NCBI GenBank assembly: GCA_018401735.1
Contig: JAGYKI010000014.1
Location: 1-64,000 of the forward strand
Reading direction: 5' to 3'
DNA: 64,000 nt
Source of the DNA: Schleiferiaceae bacterium
GTDB taxonomy: Bacteria; Bacteroidota; Bacteroidia; Flavobacteriales; Schleiferiaceae
Positions 17,538-27,236 of the stretch are shown one piece after another (the stretch's first letter is position 1; each line of letters opens with the position of its first letter). The notes below the pieces were generated by a model. The model worked only from the letters and a program-made list of their open reading frames with translations. It was not told the DNA's origin and ran no database searches. The position numbers and the translations under genes were made by a program.

Positions 17538-19307
17538 TTATAGCTTAAGATCTTCAGCTACCAGCAAAGTCTCCGTTTGTGGAAGACAAAAAGAAAAGGT
17601 GCTGCCTTTTCCTTCTTCACTTTTCACGTTGAGACTGCCGCTATTTTTCTCGATAAAATCTTTACAGAGCATAAGGCCTAATCCCGAGCCTTCTTCATTG
17701 GAAGTTCCTCGCCTGCTGCGCAGATCTAAGCTAAAAAGTTTCTTTAACACTTCGGCAGACATGCCAATGCCTTCATCGCTAACCGCAATTTCTAAACCTT
17801 TTTTGCTAAGCTTAGAACTAATGCTAATTATGGTAGACTCGTTGCTAAACTTCACTGCATTGCTGATTAGGTTACGCAATACGATTTTTATCATCTCTTT
17901 GTCGGCCAGAACAAGGGCCGACTGATCTATATCAAGTGTCACTTTTAAGGACTTCTTTTCTAAAAGGGCATTAATGGAATGGAGTACCTCGAGCAATAAG
18001 TCATTTAAGTTAAAGCTCTCCCTTTTAATACTTTCCCCTTTCTGCTGAGAGTTCGCCCAAGAAAGTAGGTTTTCCATTAAGCCTACACTTTGATCAACAC
18101 TGTGGGAAAGATCTTGCATTAAAGATTCCCTTTCCTCTTCGCTTAAAAGGTTCGCATTAACCAGACTAAGCACCTCCTGTAAATTGTGCAATGGGCCTCT
18201 TAAGTCATGCGCAATAATCGAAAATAGGCGATCCTTCAAACTATTCAACTTTTGCAGTTCCACTCTTTGTTCCTTTAGCCTTCTATCGCCAATAACCCGC
18301 TCAGTTACATTTTTAAAAAGGATAGATTGCCCTATAACCTTTGACCCCTGATTAACGTCCACCCTACTTAATTCGTAGTGATGATCTTTATATTTAATCA
18401 CGTTCGCAGCACGCGATTTTTGGCTAGATATATTTTCGCCAAATATTTCATCCAAGCTATTTGCCAACAAGTCTTCTTCCCGCTTAAGGCTCAATTTTAA
18501 AAAGCTTTCATTAAAATCACTAATCCTCCCTTGATCATCGATCAAAACAAAGCCGTCTCCCATCTGATGAATAACCTTAGCACGGGCAATGGGCATTAAA
18601 TCAAACAGGCCGACTCGTAACAAGCCCATAGCGATAATAAAAGCTGTTCCTAAGAACGCAAAGGGTGTTAAATCGAGATGCCCATAGGGTCGAAGTTCTA
18701 AAAAAACATAAGCCACATTTACCAAAAGCGGAATAAGAGTACTGATAATAATGATAACATTCTGCTTCCTAAATATCGACTTGGAGCTTCCTAAATAAAA
18801 AAACAAAGCGATATAGCCCCAAATTACCATAACATAAAAAATCAGCGTATGTAATCTATACCAAGGGCCAGGTTCAATTTCTAATAAAGGAAAAGGCGCC
18901 GCTACTGTATTTAACTGCGTGCTTGCATAAAAGAGATGATGTGAATTATTGGTGAATACGGCAATGTAAGTAGAAACTGAATACAAGATAAAGACCCCTA
19001 AACTAAAGGGATTAACCCAATATTCGCGACCAATAAAGTTAAAGCAAAACACCAACCAAAGGGTCGGAAGAGCACATATCCCTATATACTCTATTTTAAT
19101 CCAGAAAAGCATTTGCTCCAAGCTTTGTGAAGCCAACTCAAAACCATAAGCAACCGCCCAAGTAGCGGCGGCAATAAGAAGAAGAGAATACCAATTAAAA
19201 AAGCTTTTATTTTTATGGAGTCCGATCCACATCGCTAGCGCAAAAGCAGGTATACTACTAAAAATTAAAGCCAGTGAATAGATGTTAAAAATGTAAGACC
19301 CTTCCAT
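17538..19307 (-). CDS. Membrane sensor histidine kinase (7TM-like N-terminus, PAS-like, HisKA, HATPase)
   Basis: N-terminal multi-TM segment; SIIAHDLRGPLHNLQEVL; RNLISNAVKFSNE; DEGIGMS; GSGLGLMLCKDFIEKNSGS. Confidence 0.92.
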   Translation of the reverse strand: MEGSYIFNIYSLALIFSSIPAFALAMWIGLHKNKSFFNWYSLLLIAAATWAVAYGFELASQSLEQMLFWIKIEYIGICALPTLWLVFCFNFIGREYWVNPFSLGVFILYSVSTYIAVFTNNSHHLFYASTQLNTVAAPFPLLEIEPGPWYRLHTLIFYVMVIWGYIALFFYLGSSKSIFRKQNVIIIISTLIPLLVNVAYVFLELRPYGHLDLTPFAFLGTAFIIAMGLLRVGLFDLMPIARAKVIHQMGDGFVLIDDQGRISDFNESFLKLSLKREEDLLANSLDEIFGENISSQKSRAANVIKYKDHHYELSRVDVNQGSKVIGQSILFKNVTERVIGDRRLKEQRVELQKLNSLKDRLFSIIAHDLRGPLHNLQEVLSLVNANLLSEEERESLMQDLSHSVDQSVGLMENLLSWANSQQKGESIKRESFNLNDLLLEVLHSINALLEKKSLKVTLDIDQSALVLADKEMIKIVLRNLISNAVKFSNESTIISISSKLSKKGLEIAVSDEGIGMSAEVLKKLFSLDLRSRRGTSNEEGSGLGLMLCKDFIEKNSGSLNVKSEEGKGSTFSFCLPQTETLLVAEDLKL

Positions 19308-19324
19308 AGCTTCTAAATTATTGT

Positions 19325-20008
19325 TTATAGTAACTTTTTAGGCTTTCCTGCTTGAAAGTTTTTAACATATAAAGGCTCAAAATAAGCTAGATTTTCAAAG
19401 TCTTTTCGAGCATATTTAGCCATCGCTATTTCGCCCAAAGCGAGAGCGGAGGGATAGTACAATTGGGGAAAAAAATAGTTTTCGCTTTGAAAAACTTGCG
19501 CAAATTTACTAGCTCCATCGCCAAAAAAATAACGAGTCTGAGCATCCTTATAAATATCCTCATTAATAATTTGTGCTTCAACTTTTGACAACTCCTGCAA
19601 ATCGCAGTTGTATGACGCAGTGTACACCTCCATACGTCGTGCATCAATCATAGGATGAAGCACCGCATCCTGTGGTATCTTTTCCTGCTTTAGCAGCTGA
19701 TGCGCTAGAATTTCTAAGCTATTTGCACTTAATAAAGGGAGGTTTAAAGCAAAGGCCAATCCCTTAGCGGAAGATAAGCCAATGCGCAAACCGGTATAAG
19801 AACCCGGACCAGCGCCTATCGCAATGGCATCAAGATCTTTAGGTATAAAGTTTTGACTTTTCAAAACCTCGTCTATAAAAACATGTAGCTTCTCGGAATG
19901 TATAAACTGCTCTCCAATTTCCTCTTTCAAGACCAAACAAGTCTCATCCTTAAAAAGGGCTACCGAACAATTTTTGGTAGAGCTTTCTATTGCTAAAATA
20001 TAGGCCAC
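19325..20008 (-). CDS. tsaB: tRNA threonylcarbamoyladenosine biosynthesis protein TsaB
   Basis: AIESSTKNCSVALF, IGAGPGSYTGLRIGLSSAKGLA. Confidence 0.93.
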   Translation of the reverse strand: MAYILAIESSTKNCSVALFKDETCLVLKEEIGEQFIHSEKLHVFIDEVLKSQNFIPKDLDAIAIGAGPGSYTGLRIGLSSAKGLAFALNLPLLSANSLEILAHQLLKQEKIPQDAVLHPMIDARRMEVYTASYNCDLQELSKVEAQIINEDIYKDAQTRYFFGDGASKFAQVFQSENYFFPQLYYPSALALGEIAMAKYARKDFENLAYFEPLYVKNFQAGKPKKLL

Positions 20009-21289
20009 TTAATCTTCTTCCGAGTCTATAGATTCTTCTCCCTTAGCTTTAGGCTTAATTAGTTTACCGTTCGACAACTGCTTAGAAACAGCGCTGTAAG
20101 GTCCAATCACTATTTCCTCACCTTCCGCTAAGCCTTCAGTGATAACAATATTCTCATCATTCTGAATACCCGTTTTCACAACACGTAATTCAGCTTTCCC
20201 TTCCTTGCTCACAAAAACAATTTCAAACAATTCATCCTTATCCTCTAGCTTTTTGGTGCTATAACCATTTTCGCTAGACGCGGTATCTGCGCGCGTAGTT
20301 ACAGCCTGAATAGGCACTGATAAAACACCCGCTTGCCGGTCGGTTAAAATCTCTAAGCTTGCGGTCATGCCAGGGCGAAAAGGAGTTTCTTCTGCTTCTT
20401 TAATTAGGTCTTTATAGGACGAGGGTAAAATACGAACCTTTACTTCAAAGTTAGTAACCTGATCGATGGTGGTTCCTTGCAAGCGCGCTGAATTTGCGAT
20501 TTCACTTACAATACCTTTAAATTCTTTATCCAGATAGGCATCTACTTCTACAATAGCGGTGTCGCCTACTTCCACGCGAATAATATCATTTTCATTCACT
20601 TCTACTAAAACCTCCATCATTTGCAGGTTCGCGATGCGTAAAATTTCTGTTCCTGTCATCTGGGCAGTTCCTACCACTCGTTCCCCCACTTCTGAATTTA
20701 GCATGCTAATAGTTCCATCCATTGGAGCGTAAATGGTGGTGCGCTCTAAATTATCTTTTGCCTCTTGTAAGGTCGCCTGAGCACTTACCAATTGATATTG
20801 GGCGCTTTCAACACTTAGTTTAGCCACTTCATTCTGACGCTTTGCGGCATCAAACTCGGCATCGCTAATTACCGCTTGATCGTGCAGCTGTTTATTACGT
20901 TTGAAGTTATTAGCCGCTTCTATGGCCTGCGCCTTTGCACTAGCTAAGCTAGCTTTGGCCGTATTTACGCTGGCCCCAGAACGGTTTAAAGCCGCTAAAA
21001 ATAAATCGGGATTAATCTTAACTAGTAAGTCACCCTTTTTCAAGGCCATTCCCTCTTTAATGGGGAGTTCAATAATCTCACCCGAAACTTCCGCACTAAT
21101 ATTTACTTCTATCTCAGGTTGAATTTTCCCACTAGCAATAACCGTTTCCGTGATAGATGTCTTTTCAACCTGCCCTATTTCCACCTCTATACCGGGCGTG
21201 CTACCCACCCAGCCTTGCTTTTTCGCAACGACTAAAACTACTATTAAAACAACCACTAAGGCGAGAATTATTTTCAGACTTTTACTCAT
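20009..21289 (-). CDS. Efflux RND/ABC periplasmic adaptor subunit (HlyD family)
   Basis: N-terminal TM; ASGKIQPEIEVNISAEVSGEI; coiled-coil hairpin; YAPMDGTISMLNSEVGERV; FRPGMTASLEI. Confidence 0.9.
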   Translation of the reverse strand: MSKSLKIILALVVVLIVVLVVAKKQGWVGSTPGIEVEIGQVEKTSITETVIASGKIQPEIEVNISAEVSGEIIELPIKEGMALKKGDLLVKINPDLFLAALNRSGASVNTAKASLASAKAQAIEAANNFKRNKQLHDQAVISDAEFDAAKRQNEVAKLSVESAQYQLVSAQATLQEAKDNLERTTIYAPMDGTISMLNSEVGERVVGTAQMTGTEILRIANLQMMEVLVEVNENDIIRVEVGDTAIVEVDAYLDKEFKGIVSEIANSARLQGTTIDQVTNFEVKVRILPSSYKDLIKEAEETPFRPGMTASLEILTDRQAGVLSVPIQAVTTRADTASSENGYSTKKLEDKDELFEIVFVSKEGKAELRVVKTGIQNDENIVITEGLAEGEEIVIGPYSAVSKQLSNGKLIKPKAKGEESIDSEED

Positions 21290-22725
21290 AAGGCTACTTG
21301 ATTGGTAAGGTAAAACTCCAATACTTTTATTTTAAATATATAATCGTATTTGGCTTGGGACAATTGGCTTTTTGCAGAAGCGAGGTTATTCTTTGCACTT
21401 TCAAAATCTAACTGGTTTATAGCGCCCACTTCAAAACGTTGTTGGGCATAGTCAAAAGCTTCCAAGCTAGCATTAACCGAAGTCTCCGCTGCTTTATATT
21501 GCTCAAAAGAAGCCTTTGCATCAGCATGCGCTTGATAAATGGTTTGCTTCAAGTTATTCTTAGTCTGTTCTAAGTTTAGTCGAGCGATATCAGCATTGAT
21601 CTTCGCATTCTGGACCGAATTACGTACCGTCATACGACTAAAGATGGGAACCGAGAAGTTGATACCTACCACTTCATTTAGGTTATCGCTTATTTGTGAA
21701 TTAAAAGGCTGTATGCCTTCAATAATTGGTATACTTTGAGCATTTAGACTAGTTACCAACTCACCGGTAGATTGCACTTGACCGATAGGTATAAAAACAT
21801 CGGTAGCGCCGGTAATATTAGGTATTTGATCGGAGTAGTTTGTTCCTACCTGAGCAACCAATGAAAGTGTTGGCAGATAAGAAGCTTGTGCGATAGAAAC
21901 ATTCTGCTGACTTACTCGCTCTTTTATTTCTGCACTCTTAATATTGGGTTGATTCACTTGGGCCGTATTGTAAATACCAACGGGCGATGCACTAATTAAA
22001 GTAGCTTCTGGAAGCGGAATTTCTGGGAAGCTAATATCGAAATCACTAGGATCCTCAATCAATAAAAGGTTTGCCAATTGCAAACGACTAAGCTTCACAT
22101 TATTTTGACTAGCGATTAAGTTTTGTTGATCGCGCGCTAACTGAGCCTTCAATTGCAATAAATCTCCTTTCGGCAGTGAACCAGCATCCACCATTTTTTC
22201 GCAACGTCGCACCTGTAAGTCGCTGATGCGCATCTGCTCGAGCGCCACTAACTCAATTTCCTTATTAAGTAAGATCTGCAAGTAAATAGAGGCAACATTA
22301 AGGCTGATATCATTTTTTGCCGCTTCATAATCGAGGCGAGCCGCTAGTAGGCTATTATTATCGCGTGCGATCGTTTTATACTTGCGTCCGCCCTCATAAA
22401 CACTCCAATTGGCGCTTAGATTAAAGTTAGCAGTTTGACGCGTTTGGCGACTAATTTGGTTGGTTACAGGGTCAATGTTAAGACCGAAATTCCAGAAATA
22501 ATTGCTTCCAAAATTTAGATTAGGAGCATAGCCCCACTGGGAAACATCAAGATTATTATGCGCCAAATCTGCATTCAATTTGGCTTGCTGAATGGTAATA
22601 TTACGTTCTACAGCCTGATTGATACATTCTTGTAAAGTCCACTGCTCGGTGCCGACATTTTGGGAGGATGCCTCAGAACCAATTGTTAAAAAAACAAGCA
22701 ATAGATACGGCAGAAATACTTTCAT
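21286..22725 (-). CDS. TolC family outer membrane protein
   Basis: LQECINQAVERNITIQQAKL; repeated coiled-coil; signal peptide; 4-nt overlap with the adaptor gene. Confidence 0.92.
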   Translation of the reverse strand: MKVFLPYLLLVFLTIGSEASSQNVGTEQWTLQECINQAVERNITIQQAKLNADLAHNNLDVSQWGYAPNLNFGSNYFWNFGLNIDPVTNQISRQTRQTANFNLSANWSVYEGGRKYKTIARDNNSLLAARLDYEAAKNDISLNVASIYLQILLNKEIELVALEQMRISDLQVRRCEKMVDAGSLPKGDLLQLKAQLARDQQNLIASQNNVKLSRLQLANLLLIEDPSDFDISFPEIPLPEATLISASPVGIYNTAQVNQPNIKSAEIKERVSQQNVSIAQASYLPTLSLVAQVGTNYSDQIPNITGATDVFIPIGQVQSTGELVTSLNAQSIPIIEGIQPFNSQISDNLNEVVGINFSVPIFSRMTVRNSVQNAKINADIARLNLEQTKNNLKQTIYQAHADAKASFEQYKAAETSVNASLEAFDYAQQRFEVGAINQLDFESAKNNLASAKSQLSQAKYDYIFKIKVLEFYLTNQVAL

Positions 22726-22781
22726 AAGGATAAAGATAGCAAGTACAAGTAGCCTCGCAAAGATATACTTTATCCCTTGAT

Positions 22782-23027
22782 TTAGTCTGCTTTAGTCTCA
22801 GTTTGCTGCTTACGGTGACGATAAATTGCGTAGCCAACCACCGCCATAATCAGATAAGGGAAGGCCATTAGGTAAATGATTCCTCCATTTAAGCCTGTAG
22901 CCACTGTACTACCAGCCTCCGTGCTAGATGAGGCTACTGCTTTACACATCGCGCATTGCGCTTGCGCAGATAGGCTTGTGATAAACATAAGGGCCAGAAT
23001 ACTAAAAAATCGCAAAGCTTTAAACAT
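22782..23027 (-). CDS. Small membrane protein with CAMC motif, unknown function
   Basis: Signal/TM, QCAMCKAVASSSTEAGSTVATGLNGGIIYLMAFPYLIMAVVGYAIYRHRKQ. Confidence 0.75.
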   Translation of the reverse strand: MFKALRFFSILALMFITSLSAQAQCAMCKAVASSSTEAGSTVATGLNGGIIYLMAFPYLIMAVVGYAIYRHRKQQTETKAD

Positions 23028-23045
23028 AAGGTCTAATAATAAGGT

Positions 23046-23606
23046 CTAATAATAAGGTCTCATAAAAATATAAACCAATACTCCCGTTACCGCTACGTAG
23101 AGCCAAATAGGAAAGGTATAATACACTATTTTCTTGTGCTTAGAATATTCTTGCGTCCAACCACGATAGATGGCAAGCATGGCTAAAGGTAAGACAGGAA
23201 CACTTAAAAGTATATGTGAAATTAAGATAAAAAAATACAAGCTTCTTATAAAGCCTTCTCCTCCGAAAGGGATAGGATCTGCATTAACTTTACTGATAAC
23301 ATAAGACACTAAAAAAACCGCAGAAAGACCAAAGGCACCTAACATAACTGCCCGATGTGCTTCTACTCTCTTTTGCATAATAAAGAACAAACCTAATAGC
23401 AAAAGAGCTGCGGTAGTGCCATTTAAAACGGCATGAAAAGCAGGTAGTGTTCCTCTATCGATACCCAAATCGGCAGAAAACACTTCTGGGAAAAGAATAA
23501 GTAAGGCCACCGCTACCGGCACCAAAATAGAAAGGGCAATAATGATAGGTATCATTACGCGATCGCTATTCTTCTTTTCTTGTTTCAAATTTTTAATTTT
23601 CCCCAT
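23046..23606 (-). CDS. DUF420 domain membrane protein (oxidase-associated)
   Basis: Multi-TM; HAVLNGTTAALLLLGLFFIMQKRVEAHRAVMLGAF. Confidence 0.85.
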   Translation of the reverse strand: MGKIKNLKQEKKNSDRVMIPIIIALSILVPVAVALLILFPEVFSADLGIDRGTLPAFHAVLNGTTAALLLLGLFFIMQKRVEAHRAVMLGAFGLSAVFLVSYVISKVNADPIPFGGEGFIRSLYFFILISHILLSVPVLPLAMLAIYRGWTQEYSKHKKIVYYTFPIWLYVAVTGVLVYIFMRPYY

Positions 23607-23617
23607 CTTTGCAAAAG

Positions 23618-24361
23618 CTATTTTTTTGACTCGCGGTACTCGGTTACCGATTTATGCTTTTCATACTCCGCAATAAGCACTTTAACATCGTCCTTCAGTT
23701 TATTGACTTCATCCGGACTTGTTCCATTATAAACCGCTTTTAAGTTCCCTTGTTCATCAATTCTACTGCGAATTCTTCCTTCCCAATCGACAATTACTAG
23801 ATACTCCGAATGTAAAAAGCCTCCGGCAGCGGTAGAGTCTTCCATTGCGTTAACAAAAAAGTCGCGGGCCGTTTTATAAAGTGCTTCTTTTTCGCCAGTT
23901 AGAAAAAACCAGCGACCATTAACGGCTCCAATTTTCTCTTCATATTCTTTGAGCACTGCAGGACTGTCGTATTCTGGATCTACCGTAAAGGATAAAAAGT
24001 AGATATCCTCATATCCTAGAAAGCGATCCTGTACCTGTTTCAAATTATAGTTCATGGCCGGACAAATAGTAGGACAAGAGCTAAAGAAAAAATTGGCCAC
24101 ATATACCTTTCCGCGCATTTCATCGGAACTTAAGGTAGTATCCTCCTGGTTTGTAAATTCAAAATCGGGTATCACATAGGGAATGGTATCATTTACCAAT
24201 TGCCCATCCTTTTCTACCTGCACAATTTCCTTTGGCCCAACATAGTCGAGGGTTTTAAAGAAATTACCTTCGGCTCCGTAGACAAAGATTAAGTAAAACA
24301 AAGAAGGCAGAATTAGTAAAACTACTAAAACTGCCTTCTTAGATGGTGTGTTTTTATTCAT
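23618..24361 (-). CDS. SCO family protein (copper delivery to cytochrome oxidase)
   Basis: VANFFFSSCPTICPAMNYNLKQVQDRF; FLHSEYLVIVDWEGRIRSR. Confidence 0.93.
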   Translation of the reverse strand: MNKNTPSKKAVLVVLLILPSLFYLIFVYGAEGNFFKTLDYVGPKEIVQVEKDGQLVNDTIPYVIPDFEFTNQEDTTLSSDEMRGKVYVANFFFSSCPTICPAMNYNLKQVQDRFLGYEDIYFLSFTVDPEYDSPAVLKEYEEKIGAVNGRWFFLTGEKEALYKTARDFFVNAMEDSTAAGGFLHSEYLVIVDWEGRIRSRIDEQGNLKAVYNGTSPDEVNKLKDDVKVLIAEYEKHKSVTEYRESKK

Positions 24362-24715
24362 CTATTGATTCATCAATACGCCCATATATCCGCCCTCTGT
24401 TAACAGGACAAAGGTTAGATAAGGAATTAATATTACGATAGGTAAAGTAATGGTCCAAATAAAGTTCTTGCGCTCGTGTCCTAAATGCATAAACTCTGCT
24501 ACAATGTAGTAAGCTTTCGCAAGAGTTAAAACGATGAAGATAACGTTCAATAAAGAGGTACCTAAAAATTGGCTTAATAGTATTTCCGGCTTAATAATAC
24601 CGAGTGCTACCTCTACAGTAGTAACGGCTAAGAGAATCCAAAATACTTTCCAAATCCAAGCGGTACCTTCCGGTCCGTCGTGGTGTTCGCTGGGGTTATT
24701 GCTATGATCTGACAT
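24362..24715 (-). CDS. Cytochrome c oxidase subunit IV family protein
   Basis: Three TM helices; AYYIVAEFMHLGHERKNFIWTI; within the oxidase cluster. Confidence 0.85.
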   Translation of the reverse strand: MSDHSNNPSEHHDGPEGTAWIWKVFWILLAVTTVEVALGIIKPEILLSQFLGTSLLNVIFIVLTLAKAYYIVAEFMHLGHERKNFIWTITLPIVILIPYLTFVLLTEGGYMGVLMNQ

Positions 24716-24739
24716 CTGAGAAATGTTTTATTGTAAAAA

Positions 24740-25663
24740 TTAAACCAAATAGAAGAAGGTAAATACGAATACCCATACTAAATCTACAAAGTGCCAGTAA
24801 AGACCAACCTTTTCTACCATTTCGTAGTGACCTCTTTGCTTGTAAGTACCCATCAATACATTTATGAAAATGATGATATTTAGAACTACACCCGAGAATA
24901 CGTGAGTTCCGTGGAATCCAGTTACAAAGAAGAAGAAGTCGGCAAACAAGACATTGCCGTATTCGTTTTCGCGTAAACTCGCACCTTGAATGAGCTTCGC
25001 CGTTTGAAAGGCCTTTACGGCTTCTTCGCGCGTCATAGTTGTTTCCGCTTTGCCAGGATAACGTAGAGTCACATCAGTATTAAGACCGAAGGCACTTACT
25101 ACATCACCCGTAGAAAACTCGGTATGATCACCATGTGGTTTTTCTACACCGGTAACTAATTCGTAAACACTCAGAATTTTCCCTTCCGAACCAGCTTTGG
25201 TTAAGTACACGATAGTATTATCTTCTAATTGAATAGCACCTTTATCACCATTAATAAAGTGATACCATTCCCAAGCTTGTGAGCCTAAAAACATAAAACC
25301 ACCAACAATAGTAAGCCCCATCCACAGTACCACGCCCTTGTGATTGTTCTTATGGCCCGCATTTACCGCTAGCACCATCGTAACGGAACTAAGGATAAGA
25401 ATGAAAGTCATTAAAGCCACAAAAAGCAAAGGATGCTCTCCGTGCAACATGGGAAAGTGAGTAAATACGTTTTCCGCAATGGGCCATGTTTCTTCGTATT
25501 TGAAGCGGTAAAGCCCCATAGCCGTTAAAAAGCCCGAAAAAGTTAAAGCATCTGATAAGAGGAAAAACCACATCATCATTTTACCATAACTAGCGCCAAA
25601 TGGTTGACGTCCTCCACCCCATAGTGCAGAGGTATTTTGTTCTAAAGCAGCACCGTTAGCCAT
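24740..25663 (-). CDS. Cytochrome c oxidase subunit III
   Basis: KMMMWFFLLSDALTFSGFL; FFFVTGFHGTHVFSGV; YWHFVDLVWVFVFTFFYLV. Confidence 0.92.
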   Translation of the reverse strand: MANGAALEQNTSALWGGGRQPFGASYGKMMMWFFLLSDALTFSGFLTAMGLYRFKYEETWPIAENVFTHFPMLHGEHPLLFVALMTFILILSSVTMVLAVNAGHKNNHKGVVLWMGLTIVGGFMFLGSQAWEWYHFINGDKGAIQLEDNTIVYLTKAGSEGKILSVYELVTGVEKPHGDHTEFSTGDVVSAFGLNTDVTLRYPGKAETTMTREEAVKAFQTAKLIQGASLRENEYGNVLFADFFFFVTGFHGTHVFSGVVLNIIIFINVLMGTYKQRGHYEMVEKVGLYWHFVDLVWVFVFTFFYLV

Positions 25664-25683
25664 GCATCAAAATTTTTGCAAGT

Positions 25684-26289
25684 TTAGCGAATAATTAACA
25701 AAAAGACATATAAATAAATCCACAGAATATCCAAGAAGTGCCAATAAGTGGCACTTACCGTTAGTCCCTGAGAATCTTCCCTGGTGTAAGCACCAATATT
25801 TGCGCGGTAAATAGTGTATGCCAACACAATCAAACCTGAAAATAAATGTAACCAATGTAAAATGGTAAGAACATAAACCCAGCTAGCAGAATTACTGCTG
25901 CCTGCACCGGTAAAATACAAACCTCTACTTACTAAATCGCCCCAGCCTAAAAACTGAAAAGCGGTAAAGGCCAAGCCTAAAAAAAGACTAATTACCAAAT
26001 AGTTAACCGTCATTTTTCGCAGACCTGCCTTAGCCGTTCGTTTGGCTAAAATCATGGTAATACTGCTCAAAACGATGGCAATACTTGCGAACAAAAAACT
26101 ATCAGGCAACGGGAATTCTAGCCAACGATTATCTGCCATTAAGGCCGATCTGCTAACCACATAACCACTAGTTAAACCTGCGAAGGTCATTACAATGCTG
26201 GTTAGTCCAATCCACAATAATGGCTTCTGTACTTTCTTCTTATCCTCCTTCGTTAATGTTCCCACGTCATATAAATTTTTCAACCACAT
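25684..26289 (-). CDS. Second cytochrome c oxidase subunit III-like protein
   Basis: VLTILHWLHLFSGLIVL; YWHFLDILWIYLYVFLLIIR. Confidence 0.88.
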   Translation of the reverse strand: MWLKNLYDVGTLTKEDKKKVQKPLLWIGLTSIVMTFAGLTSGYVVSRSALMADNRWLEFPLPDSFLFASIAIVLSSITMILAKRTAKAGLRKMTVNYLVISLFLGLAFTAFQFLGWGDLVSRGLYFTGAGSSNSASWVYVLTILHWLHLFSGLIVLAYTIYRANIGAYTREDSQGLTVSATYWHFLDILWIYLYVFLLIIR

Positions 26290-27169
26290 ACAATAATTGC
26301 AGAACAGGCAGGTAGATAATGCTGTATATCATCAATTTGCGCGCGTCTGCAATAGCATGTGATCGGTATAGCTTAAAAGCAAAAAACAAAAATACAAAGC
26401 CCATTATACCAATTACGAAAGCCCAAGGCCAAGTAAAAAACAAAGTGCCTCCCATACCAAAAGCAGGCAAAAGACTTACCGGTATTAAAAAGCTAGTATA
26501 CAAAACAATTTGAATAGCACTTTTCTGATCGCGATTGCCCGAGGGCAATAACACATAATCAGCTTTTTTATAATCATCATCCGCTATCCATGCAATGGCC
26601 CAAAAATGCGAAAATTGCCACAAAAACTGAATAGCGAAAAGCAAGCCTGGTTCAATATCAAAATCATTTGTAGCTGCTACCCAGCCTAAAAGAGCCGGAA
26701 TTGCACCAGGAAAAGCTCCTACAAATACCGCCATAGGACCATAAGCCTTTAGCGGAGTGTATACTAAAACATAAACAAATAGCGCAAAGGCGCCAAAACC
26801 CAAGGTTAGTGGGTTAATGAGGAACAGTAACCACAAACCTGTTAAGGCCATTATCGTACAGGCAAACATGGCTTCAAAAACACTTAAACGGCCCGTTGGC
26901 AAGGGACGATTCTTTGTGCGATCCATGAGTGTATCACGCTCACGCTCTATCACCTGATTGAAGCCATTGGCCGCTCCCACTACTAGATAGCCGCCTAAAC
27001 AAACTAAAGAAATAATATACCAAGAAATTTCGGTTGCACCTAACAGGTAGCCAGCAAGGGCCGAATAGACCACGCTCATATTCAGTCGAGCTTTCGTAAG
27101 CTCTAAAACTGCTTTAGCTTTTTGCTGCAATGCTATACTTTGAATATTTACCTCGCCACCTGTGTTCAA
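26267..27169 (-). CDS. cyoE: Protoheme IX farnesyltransferase (heme o synthase)
   Basis: LTKARLNMSVVYSALAGYLLG; NGFNQVIERERDTLMDRTKNRPLPTGRL; AIAWIADDDYKKADYVLLPSG. Confidence 0.93.
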   Translation of the reverse strand: MNTGGEVNIQSIALQQKAKAVLELTKARLNMSVVYSALAGYLLGATEISWYIISLVCLGGYLVVGAANGFNQVIERERDTLMDRTKNRPLPTGRLSVFEAMFACTIMALTGLWLLFLINPLTLGFGAFALFVYVLVYTPLKAYGPMAVFVGAFPGAIPALLGWVAATNDFDIEPGLLFAIQFLWQFSHFWAIAWIADDDYKKADYVLLPSGNRDQKSAIQIVLYTSFLIPVSLLPAFGMGGTLFFTWPWAFVIGIMGFVFLFFAFKLYRSHAIADARKLMIYSIIYLPVLQLLYVVEKFI

Positions 27170-27236
27170 CCGAAAAGATTTTGGTGAGCAAAAATACGTT
27201 AACGTAGCTTGCCCACCAAAATAGAGTCATTCTAAC

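Noticed and set aside
27180-27226. Possible stem-loop TTTTGGTGAGCAA..TTGCCCACCAAAA between cyoE and cysQ
   Set aside because: Long loop and a weak T-run. It lies between cyoE start and cysQ end, so a terminator role is possible but not convincing enough to annotate.
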